Shown: piece by piece, positions 40,700 through 52,900 of the stretch
Numbering within the stretch: position 1 is the first letter of the stretch
Layout: each line of letters begins with the position of its first letter
Position numbers and translations under genes: made by a program
Notes under the pieces: model-generated
Seen by the model: the letters and a program-made list of their open reading frames with translations, nothing else
Told to the model about the DNA's origin: nothing
Database searches by the model: none
Source: Glandiceps talaboti
Taxonomy: Eukaryota > Hemichordata > Enteropneusta > Spengelidae
Assembly: GCF_964340395.1 (NCBI RefSeq)
Contig: NC_135553.1
Span: 18,343,501 to 18,407,500 of the forward strand
Length of the DNA: 64,000 bases
Direction: 5' to 3'

Positions 40700-42970
40700 G
40701 AGCAGCAGTTAAAATTCAGTTCAATTCAATTTTTATTACGCTACACACACTACCAGAGAGTGTGGTATGGTACAAATTTTGAAAAACAAAATGAAATATG
40801 AAAGGTTCACAATTGATAAGAAGTATACAGTCAACTTGCTGTATGGAGCTACTGGAGAGTCAGCACATATCAGTGGTTTAAAAAAAAAAATAAAGCAAGT
40901 TCAAGATAGTCTAGTTCCTATATGGTATTGTTACCATTTACACCATCACTTCAGTTGGAGTTTAGAGACCATGTTGGCATCCAGACTAGATAATTGTGTT
41001 TCATTATCGTTTTTAAGACTTTCTTTTTGTGCATATAGTGAAAAAAGTAGAAATATTCAAATTACAACTGTGGAACAATATATTCTAGTGTCAACCTTAG
41101 AAATTGAATAGTCATCATTTTTATGACAAATCTACTGAGGTGGTAGAATTGTATTGGAGGCATCGAGAATTGAAAACCATGCAATATGCCACACATGCAT
41201 ATAAAGCAGAAATGAAAGGAACAAAACGTAACATAGCAATTGTACTCTAGTGACTATTAAACTAAAGTATTCTAGATAATATAGCTATTGTCTGTGGCAG
41301 TAACTGAATTTTAAACATACTTCCTAAGATTTAATGATAACATGTACCGTGATTTTAAAGACTTACATGTTAGATAAAGTGAATCATTTGACAGTGTGGT
41401 TCCTTGTTTTTATGTTGTGACAACCTTTGTGCATATAAAACGCCCCTTTCCCCACCTGTCATTGTGTTAATAATTTGCATGTGAAAGAGATAAAGGTACC
41501 TGAAATAGACTACACACATGTGTCGATGTGACATATTCTCAGTAATGGTGATGTCATGCTTCCAACAATCTCTTTACACAATTAGCCTTGTTTGACTTTG
41601 TGGCCATTATCATTTTCAATTTGAGAGAAGTTGTGTTTTCTCAAATTTCTGCGTACTACTTAGAAATTGGCACCAGTTCCTCAGAAGAATTTTTTAGTCG
41701 CATTATAATTATCAAGTGTTTTAAATTTTTTGTTAATTTCTAGTTTTGTAAAGGAAAATGTCAAGTGTTCCCAGTTTACAATGTAATACGGGTAGTCTCT
41801 ATGCATTCATTTGACTGTTTCACAGTCACTCACAGTCTGGTTTATCATATCACACAAAGAACACAGTGTTTAAAAAAAAGTGTAATTTTTATTCAAATAA
41901 AAATTTAAAAAAAAGCTATTTATTTGTATCTACCTGAACTTTGTAATACATGATGTGTACATACACAAAACACTGGTTTGCATGTTAAAACACAGACACA
42001 TTAATTAATGGCAGTATCTGTGTTTGTGTGTGTAGACTGTAGATTTTATTTGTCCATTATACATGCTTGTAAATGTACATTTCAAGTGGACACCCACTAT
42101 AATTTTTATGCACATCTATTCCTGTGAATGTACATGTATAACTTAATTTCTTATCTATGGTGTGGGTGGTGTTGTTTGTGTAACCTGTATCACAGGTTTC
42201 TTTTTACACTGTTACACTATTCGTGATTTATAGTTTTGTACATTGTAGCCAGCACAGCTGATGTTAACCCGACAGACTCTTGCATCACGTAGTATGCAAT
42301 ACGTGCATTATTACATTTCAACTTTAAACAGCCTGTGTAATTATGGGTCATCATTACAAAGTATCTTTGTCATGAGGTTTATATGGATAAAATTCATTTG
42401 CAAAACATGACAAGGAAAAATAAAATTTACCAATTATCTATAATGATGATATTTGGTGATTAGATACCACGACACCTCTATTATGTGTAATTATCAGATG
42501 AAACTTTGGTGAAAATATTCATTAATTTGATTTACTGTTTATAAAATGTTACAATGAGAATGTCTGAAAAGTTTGTTTTTTTAATTTCTCAGCATTTCCT
42601 CTCTTTCTGACCAGTTTAGGTGCCATAATTTTGTCAGTAGATTCCCTCTTTATTCATTTACACATACACCAACTCTCCACACCACCGCCAAGCAGGATCT
42701 TCTATAAAATTATGTGATTTGGGGGAGCCAACGATTTAAAACTCTCAGTCAAACTACATGACCCTTGACCCCCTTGTAAAAGGATTCAGTAAGATTTGTT
42801 AGTCAAAAAGACATGATGGAGAATTAATGAAAATTACCTGTGCCTTCCAGAAAATTGTTTGAATTAATAAGTATATCACAAACATAAATTTGTCACTTAC
42901 ATGTCATACTTACAAATAACAAATCCCTGGACAAAGTCTGATAAATAATCTGCGTATTTTCTATTTTTCT
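40700..42970. other. Intergenic, nothing recognised
   Basis: AT-rich DNA upstream of the copy A start exon. A 114-codon frame at 40767-41108 has no recognisable motif. The noncoding first exon and promoter of copy A may lie here or further upstream. Confidence 0.5.
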
Positions 42971-42990
42971 CACAGAGTTTGTAGTATACT

Positions 42991-43114
42991 ATGGATGATT
43001 CGACCTACCCACTGTGTGGACAGTGTCACAGTCCTATCACTGCATCCAATGCAGTGTTTTGTTCTCAATGTGGATTCAGACTGAAGAAACCACACACACC
43101 TGATGCTGTTCCAG
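42991..43114 (+). CDS. RNF213: RNF213-like copy A exon 1: N-terminal zinc ribbon
   Basis: The ATG at 42991 is 15 bases after a CTCACAG acceptor, so the 5'UTR is split by an intron. 41 codons with CGQC and CSQCGFRL knuckles; human RNF213 has FCSQCGERL. Donor GTAATC, phase 1. Confidence 0.9.
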
Positions 43115-46100
43115 GTAATCTAAGCTCTTTTTTATAAAATATTCTGGCTCATAGTGGTGTTGTATCTTTACAAGCTAAAGCTTTGATGAACTATGAACAG
43201 TATTTATGGTTTAATTGCCAGCATAATGTACAGTTTACATCTTCGCCATAAGTTTTGTATTACTTTGATATACCTTGAAAACGTTTATAACAAAGAGAAA
43301 CCATATGAAACAGATACATTTATTTTACCCTCGCATTTTACATTCATTCTACAGAAAAATATGTATATTTACCAGTAGTACATTTTCACTTTCATTTCAC
43401 TAGAAGTTTATGTACATAGTGTACAAAATGCCGGTCCTTGTCATGCTGCAAGGGGTCAGTTTTCTAGTTTCTAGTAATAATGGCAAGGCTGAGGTGAGCT
43501 GTCATATCTGCAAAGTATCCTCAAGTAACAATATATGGAATACATTTTTGCAAATAACATACTTTTATCTCAAGTATGACTTACATGCTGTACATTGTAT
43601 GAATTCATCAAAATATCCAGAAGTAAAGCTTCATATTATATTTCAAATCAAGGCATTTCTGTGCTAACTGTCCTTGTGTATCAGCTATCATCATGAAATG
43701 AGCAAGTAAGAGAGCTAAGCAATGAAATAATAATAATAATAATGATAATAATACATGGTTTATTAAAAAAATAACAAATAACAAAAATGTGACCAAAATA
43801 AAACTGAGTTCACATATCTGTAAAATAAACAATCAAAAAAACAAAACAAGTTGATCAATAAAACGAGTCTTAAAAGTCAATAAAATACAAAGTACAATGA
43901 TTAAAATTAAAATGTAGTTATGGGGAACAATAAAAGCAGGTACACAAAAACTATAAAAATGTCAAAAGACGAAATAAACAAGGATAAATAAATAGTAAAA
44001 ACACACAAACAAACAAGCAAAACATGTCAACACACTATTATTACTCAACCAACCTAATGCTATACACAACAGGACTGTTTGCTCTTTGTCTTGTCCTACA
44101 CTTGAAAATAACTTCCATTGGAACGTGTAGGATACTTGTGATTGTTCGGGGATGGAACTAGGTGGTGAAGTCTGTGATTGCCTTTTACTATCGGTGATGC
44201 AAACATTGTTATGCCTTTTCTCAAGCGTGTCAATGTTTTTAATGGTGCCCATGCTTACATGTTTGGTTCTGTCTGTATGTACGTACGTACATGAATGCGT
44301 ACGTGTGTGCATGGGTGTGTTCACCTTCATCTCTCTGACATGCACCAACTGATTCAACCAAATCTGGCACAAAGGTGTAACATATGCACGACCACGTCAC
44401 TTTGTTTTGTGACCAAATCAAATGTGGCTGAATGGTGGCCATAGTTGTGTTTAAATTTCACAATATGCATTAAAACTTTGTAGGTATAATACGTAGTGAC
44501 TCCATTCAAGTGCCAGTAACCTATACCCATATTATAAAATATAAGCTTTCTTTTCAGACCTTGATCTTTGACCTTGGAAGTCGTACTCAAGGTCGAATAG
44601 CCAAATTTGGGCTTTCTTCATAACTTTTCACATCAAACATTTCAAGTGATAATATTTTTAATCATGACTATGTGAGGCATATGCAAGTCACTTAATTTTG
44701 CGACCTTGACCTGTACAACACAATGGCAGCCATAAAAAAAAAACACTTTGTCTGTTATCTCTAAATGTGTGATACCTATGGCCACCATCAAGTGCCTACC
44801 CTCACATTATCAATGACGAGTTTTCTAATGAGATCATGACCTTTGACCTTGACAAACTTTTCAAGGTGAAGAGAGAGAAAGGGTTAGATTCTAGCTGTAT
44901 ATTTAAGAAGGCCAAATGTTATTGTTAATTATACTGAAAACCCAACACTACAAACATTTGCATCCCTGGAAAGTCCAACAAAGTATTTCCATGTTGAAAT
45001 TGCAAAAATGTTCATTATCTTACACTATACAACACACAAGATGGGGGGGGGGGGGGGTCTATGTCTTCGACTGAAGACTTGTATCAAATAGGAATTATTC
45101 ATGTTGATATTTTTTATTTATCAAAGGCGATCCAGTCCAACATGCTGCTAATCTCAGTCCAGTTGAAAATGTTCAACCAATGTATCATTATGGACAAGGG
45201 GAGAGCGTTGGTTATCCACAACCAGCACCACAGCCATATATTGGACAAAGCAGTGCACCAGTGAGTCTACAAAGCCAAAATCAACAGCAGTATATGGTAC
45301 AGGGCAGTTTTAGTCAGCCCACCAGTTTACAGGACCAAAATCCACAGCCACCCATGGCAGAGGGCAGCCAGCCATCAAGTTTACAGGGGCCATCTATGAT
45401 GCCACAAAATTTAGCACAGATTTTCCAACAGATACCCCCAGAGCAGCTGCAGCTAATGCTTGTTCAGATGGTTCAACAATCTGCTCTTAGCTTTCCTGGA
45501 GGACATATGCAACAACCTCAACAAGCAGGTTTACAACAGACACAATCACTCTTTCAGCCTATGCACCAACAAATGGGAATGCAGCAGCAGCAACAACAAC
45601 AGCAGTCGCAATCATTGCTGTACCCTGCACCTCAAGCTATGAGCATGCAACGGGAAGAAGTCAAGCCACAGCCACAAATGTTACATGACTCTGCCTCTCA
45701 ACAGATGCAGCAGGAACCCCATCAGCAGCAACAACAGCAGTCTCATTTTTTGCACCAACCTGAACCAGACGAAACTGTTATGCCTCAGAGGGACTCCCAG
45801 CAACAATTTCAAAGAGAACAGCAACTCCAACAACAAAGTACTCGACAGCCATCAGCAGTACCAATACAAAGTCCTGCACAATCACTGCAAGATGACATTC
45901 TTGAAAATAGAGCACAGACGTCACAGTCAGGCCTTGTACAGGAGAAACCATTTCAAGAACAACAAGATGCAGCTATGACAAGTGCTCTACCATCCACAAA
46001 GCTTCAACAGCAGCCACCAGAAGAATCAGTAAAATTACAGAAACAACAGGGTGAGAAAGCAGCAAAACCATCAATATTGCAACCTGAAAATCAAAACTCA

Positions 46101-46858
46101 GAAAAACAGATGACTCAACACCAACAAGCTGCACAACAAGAGGACATATCTCCAAATCATGGTAAAAATGAAGACTCTCAACAAGAAGGGGTACCTGAAG
46201 AATCATTACACACAGATGTTAAACAGTCACCTGTCGAAAAACAAATAGAATCTGTTGAACCACAATCATCAGGTCAACAAAAGGAGTCAAGTAGAACTTT
46301 GGACAAACAACAACCAACAAACTCACAACATAGCGAGATAGTGCCATCACATGAAGACCAGAAAAACCAAGCAAGAAGACAACCAACTCAAACCCATCCT
46401 CTACAGCAAGTTGACAAAGAAAAAGATGAGTATGTTGAAAAGATACAACCTGAACAAAAGGGACAAGGATTTGAACAGATGAAATTATCTGTTAAGGAAT
46501 CAGCTCCTACATCCAGAGAAACTGCAAGCCCAGGGCAAGTAGCTACTCGCGAGACAGTAATGAATGATGTTCAGAAATATTCAGATTCAAGCTCTGATTC
46601 TGAGTCTGATTCTGATTCAGATGTTAGTGACCGCAGTGAAGATGAAAATGACACAAAAGAAGAAAATCAAGACAAACGACCCGAAGACATAAAAGAAAAA
46701 GCAGGCGAAAGCAAGGGGTTACAAAACCAACCAGATCAAACATTATTGTCACTGGCAAGGGAAATGCCACAAAAAGCGCAACAAACTGAACAGATGTCAG
46801 CTCAGCTGAATAGTACAGAAAAATCACCAACTCATGGGCAGTGTATTGAAGAGACTGT

Positions 46859-46907
<49 letters not shown>

Positions 46908-49900
46908 GCAAATTACAGAGTCGAGGTAGAAGTGCCACTATCTCAGACATCAAAGCAAGAACCATTAAGACAAAAGATTCACCGTCAGCCTCTTCCACCA
47001 AAGCAAGCATTTAATGAGATATTTTTAGTGAAATTAGTTTGTGAATCATGTGTTGTGAAAACAGGGAAAGAAGTAAATAGCTATAAAGTAGATGCCACAA
47101 GAAGTCATGCAAAGAAAGGATGCAAGAAAACCATCCTCTTGTGCCGCTTTAATAATGGAAAGGAAGATCCTTGGAGAGTAATAAGGAAGAAACCCAAAAA
47201 GGTGGAGTCTTACTTATGTGAAGAAATAGGGTCTGAACAGCAATGTCAAAACCCTGGTAATTGTCCATACCCATACACTCATGAAGAGTACTATGTTTGG
47301 GTTGCAGAAGAAAATGGATTACTCAATAGGAAGAACAATTTTCCAACATTGAAAGATGAAGCTCCTCTAGAAATTTGGAGGCTGAAGTCAGGCCCTGATC
47401 CCACGCAAGGTCTTGAAAGCAAAAAAGTCCATGAAGAAGGCATGCTTGCAGAAACAAAGACAGCTGATGCGGTGAGAGGAAAGGCTACACTTGAAGACAA
47501 AAACACACAGAGTGAAGATATTTCGGGTAAAAATGATGATCAGAGTAAATTACCAAGGGAACACCAAAGTGGAGACGACGATCTGACTGCCAAACTGGGA
47601 AATGGAGAAAGTGGTAAAAAGAAAGAGGCGTCGGGTACATTGGAAGATGTTGGGAAGATAGATAAACAATCACAATCAGAGACAGAGAAACCAGGAAGAG
47701 TAGAAGATCCGCTTTCTAAAGATATGGCAAAGGGAATTGGGGAAGAAGAAAGTAAAGACTTGGTGAGTAGACAGATTATCAGATTTATGGTAGATCATGG
47801 TATATAAAACTTTAAAAAGTTCAAAACTTATATCAAAATCAAAATGTTTAATCTCATTTAAATTTTCATTCAGTTAAAATACCCCAGGGTAAATTTACTA
47901 GTAAGTTCAAAAGAACTTGGAGGACAGTGGGATTGTGTCATGAGCAGAGACACCACAAATATTCTGTATCAGGAATGGGTTGGAAAGATGGGGCTAATGT
48001 AATGAAGATCTTATACATGTATCAGAGGAGATGTGAATATTTGATACCCTATTCTGGTAGCCTTGTTGAATATAGACATGACTGTTGCAATAGTTCTTCA
48101 CTTAGCATGATACATAAGGTGTTCCCTTTATTTGAAGTGTTTAAAACATTTTTTGTAGCAAATGGATTGAAGTGGTACCCTTCTTTAGCCAGAAACAAAT
48201 TGTATAATCTACTTTTTACATACAAGTAACCCAAAATATATGGCATATTTGGTTGCTCATCCTGAGATGTTTACAGCTATGATGTGTAAGGATCTTCCCC
48301 CTCCCCCAACACTTTTCTCATGTTTCTCATACTAAGAGCTGTGTAGATTTAATATTTAGTAGAAATGTCATCTGTTGAATAGTTACATGTATAAGTCATT
48401 AAACCATAATATAACCTTTTCCAGACACTGGAAGGGGGTACACCTTATATGAAGCAAAATCTTGAAGATGACAGTACTCGGCATGGTGGAAAGAAGAAAA
48501 AAAAGTAAGCATTTCACATTTTGAATATTTATAATAAGTGTATCTTTTCATTTAATCTCCTTTGTATTTTCCAAACAAATGAACATATGAAGTAAAGACA
48601 CTTGCATAGTCCCTATGGTTTATACACACGTTTGCTGATGTTCAGGGTTAATTTGTGAAATGTAGATCTCACCTATACTACAACATACAAACTTGCACTC
48701 AACTCAATTGAGGTGAAAGCCAGGTGCCCCATAAAACAATAATTATCCTCAGTGAAGAGTTTTTGTGTTTTATATCCTGGTATCCATATGAAGTCTGAAA
48801 ATGATTTACATTTCACCTGATGTGGCACTCTAACTCCAAAAGTGACTATGGAGTTGTAGAATAATTCAACTTTCATTTGTATTCTTGTCAAAGGGGAATG
48901 CCACTCACATGCACATTGAATATTTGTGAGTTGCCTTGTGTTTTGTTGCCTAGCACATTTACATGATTATATAAATTTCCACACATGACTTGATTCGGTA
49001 TTTGTTCCATCCTCATGAATATGCAGTGTTCAACCATTCCATATTTATGAGGCTATCCCCTATGAGACAACGCATGACCACTGCTGCCACCATTGTGACC
49101 AAACAATGGGTGGCAGCAGTAATAATTTTCACTTTGTATTTCTTGGCAATCATGTGCAATTTAAGTATGATCATAAAATGACTCTCTACAACCCAAAGTT
49201 TACAAAATGTCTTTATTTCCTGGAGTGGTGTTCCCCTTTAAAACCTTCACTGTATCTCCTGTCCAAGTGTTTTAAAACTGTATTGTGTATATGTCTATGA
49301 TGTAACACCAATCTGAAAACTATACTACAAATGTTCCTACAAATGGATGCTGTATATTTTCAATTTTTATGAAGAAACTTTTCTCATTTATACCTTTCAA
49401 AGGAAGAATAAATCCAAGAAGAAAGGGGAAAGCGTTGAAGTAGCTGTTGAATCTACTACTGAGTTAATTCAAAATATCCCACCACCTGGAGAAAAGAGAA
49501 TGAAGATCATTTTCTGTGCATGGATGTCACCAACTTTTGGGTTTGACGCAAAAGTTGACAAGCTTGTAATAACAAGTAATATATATGCAGGGGGCTGGAA
49601 AACACCATGTGTGATCATGCAACAAACTGAGTATGTTTATAAATTTTCTTCATCACCCATCATGAGTATTTCCTTCAGATGGTGTTTTCAGGCTATTTGA
49701 TGTACTGTAAAACATGTATTTTATTCATTTGTTTTTGTACTCGTATCCATTGTTACAGAATCACAGCCATATTTGGTGTAAAAATAAACTATATGTGCAA
49801 AAGCTCAGGAACCATAAGACATACATACTTAATTGTGTAGCCTTACCCTCGACATTGGCTATATTGGAGATTGGATACTGTGAATGATTACACTAAGAGG

Positions 49901-52900
49901 GTTCATTCATCAATGGGAAAGAAATACATAATTGAAAAATTGTACACATAAAGTCTGTCTCTTTATCAAAATGTACATCTATACTTGTTCCACTGTTACA
50001 CTCAAACGCTGACTTGTCAGTTCTTCATGAAATTGAATCTGTTTATCCATGCAGGACGGTACTTGATGAATTGATCATGTTTGAAGGTGCTCTTGAAGCA
50101 AGACCAATGGATATCCGGTATACTGATATTTCTTATAAATATTGTGTTATTCGCGGTAGTGATCAGCTCTGGGAACACATACCTACGCATACAAGTAGTC
50201 CACAGAATCGGAAAATGAAAGTGCCATTGGAACACTGCAAGCCAGATGGTAGGTAAATTGACTACAGCTGTAAGAAGCTGTAGTCACGCTGTAGTAGGTT
50301 TTACAAAGGAAAGTGTGCCAGGTTCTTTTGTGATCCTGATCACTGCGAAGAAAAATTGCTATATTCACTTATTCGTTGGAAAATTCCAGAATTGATATTT
50401 TACCATCATCCATCCAAAAGAGATGATATCAATACGTTTTCAAATCTGCCTTCCCCACCATTGATATCACCTATCTCATAGTTCATGCTCAAACAAATAC
50501 TGTCGAGATCTAAAGGACCACCCAAGCATCATGCCTGTGTGTTCATTATGATTGGTGTGTTTATACAGTGTAGAAGTAGAAACTGGATAAAAATACAGCA
50601 TTAATTGTCAGCTATTTATTATTGATCGACAATGTCTCAGTGTCATTGAAAGTTATTTTTATTATCAAAGTTTGTACAACAGGAAGGTTGTTGTTTTCTT
50701 AGGTGTCTGGAATCGATATGACGATGTGTTATATCCAGATAAAACCTCAAGTCGCTGGGAGAAGTTGAAGAACAAAGTGCAGTCATATGTGGAGAAAGCA
50801 TTTGGCTCTGAAAACCAGGTTCTTCACCACAAAATTATGGTAACCAACTACATGTTACCAAAATGGGAAGGTTTTTACCATGGAAAAGATGCATCAAAGG
50901 GTTTAGCATTTCATGCAATCTTGCATGTAAAACAACTTGTGATGTCCGTAGACGGTCATTGGAAACCACACAGCTATGATATTTATCAGGTAATACCAAA
51001 TTTTCTGTCTTTTTCATCTACCAACATAAGTTTGTATATCAAAAATTAATGTTGTGTATTCTGTATATAGATCATACACACTACTGTTGGAAGTAAAAGG
51101 AAGCAGGTGAAAAGTAGATATGAATTAACAAGTCTTTTTATAGGACATAGTTCCTGCAAACAATTCTGCGTGACTAATTGATGACATGACATTTTCCTTA
51201 TTCTTTATTTACTGTGCCCAAGATAGTTTTAAAAAAACATTGGCCAAAATTGCAATAAACCGTTTAAAGCAAAGTCAGCATGCCTTTGATGTGACATAAA
51301 ACATCTTCAAATTAATTTCTTTTCAGGTACTGTATGACTACTTAATGAAGAAATTAGAAACATTCAAGACATTGAATCAGAATCCACCATCAGCTGAAGA
51401 ATCTGGTTCAGTTCTTGTGTCTGCACTTTCTATATTGCATCTCTTATATCATTTCAATTTGTTGAATTCCTTGAAATACTACGAGATTGGATATCTGTTT
51501 GAAGCCCTACTGATAAGACCAAACACTGAAAAGAGAGAATGTCCTGATTATGACAGTTTGGAACATCACTTCCCAACAAAAGAGGAAAGAAAGTATGTAT
51601 CAGAAATATTCTTTACATTTACAACATTTATATTAATATTATGTCCAAAAGTACATTGTTTTCAGAAAAGTCCAACATTCACAAAATTTGGCTAGTGAAA
51701 ACAAGGCATATATGTAGTGCTGTAATGAAATTGTGGTATCAGATAAGATAAAATAAGACAAGATAAATGATAATAGACACCATATTAGATAAGATATTAG
51801 AAATGGTATGATATTATTGTGTTATGGTATGGTGTGATATGATATGATGTGATGTGATATGATATATGATATGACGTGATGTGATGTGATATGATATAAG
51901 ATATATATATATATATTATATGATATGATATATGATATGATGTGATGTGATGTGATGTGATATAAGATATATATATATATTGTTTGATAAATGATATGAT
52001 GTGATATGACAAGATAATAATTTATTAATCCCTGTTAGGAAATTGACATGCCCAAACAAAAAACATAAATCAAATTATCAATAATGCAAAAATACACTTA
52101 GTTCCAGCTAAACAAACTTTAATTCAATTTGAGAATACAGTTACCATTCTGGGTACAACTGTTGCACAAGTAATTATCAATAACTGACTGTGTACATGTA
52201 TGTCAAATAGTAACAGTTAATCTCAATACTCAGTCAAGCTACAATGGTATTTGCACTATTTTCACCTTTCTCTCATCATGTTTAAATATTTTTATTTCTA
52301 CATGTGACTTTGATCTCATCATGCTAATTATTTCATTTTAAAAATTAATTTTCTTTCAGGGTGTTGGCAAATGCTATTGTCTATTTGTGCAACCGGACAT
52401 TTGAAAGTGTACAGCGTATTGATCCAAGATTTCTCCTATGTCTGCCAATTTTACATTTTCTTCGAGAAGATTCAGTACCCTTTATGCCTCTTCCCCCAAA
52501 AGCAAATTACCATGAGTGGTGGGGGACAACTGACTTGCGAATATCAGACTTTCAAGACAAAATAAGGTAATGATTCTACATTTTTTGTACAACGCCAAGA
52601 ATTGAAGTAGATTTTTTTTTAACATGCACAGTGTGCACCTTAACTTTGAAATTTACCTGCACACATTTGATTTTGATGATAGCTTCTACGGATTGTTATG
52701 GAAACTTTCCTTGAAAAATGACAATAAAATAAAAAATAAAAAATTAAATGCACACAATATGTCTCAGAGGCGTCACTTCAGGTTTTGGTTTTGACATGCC
52801 AAGAACTTGTCTTTCTGAGATTTTTAGTTAATAGTAATATTGATAAAACTTGAGTTTCCTAACTTAAAAGTGTACTTTGGTTAATGTAAACAGCATATAG

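Noticed and set aside
40767-41108. 114-codon frame upstream of copy A
   Set aside because: No homology recognised, no splice support, AT-rich composition like its surroundings.
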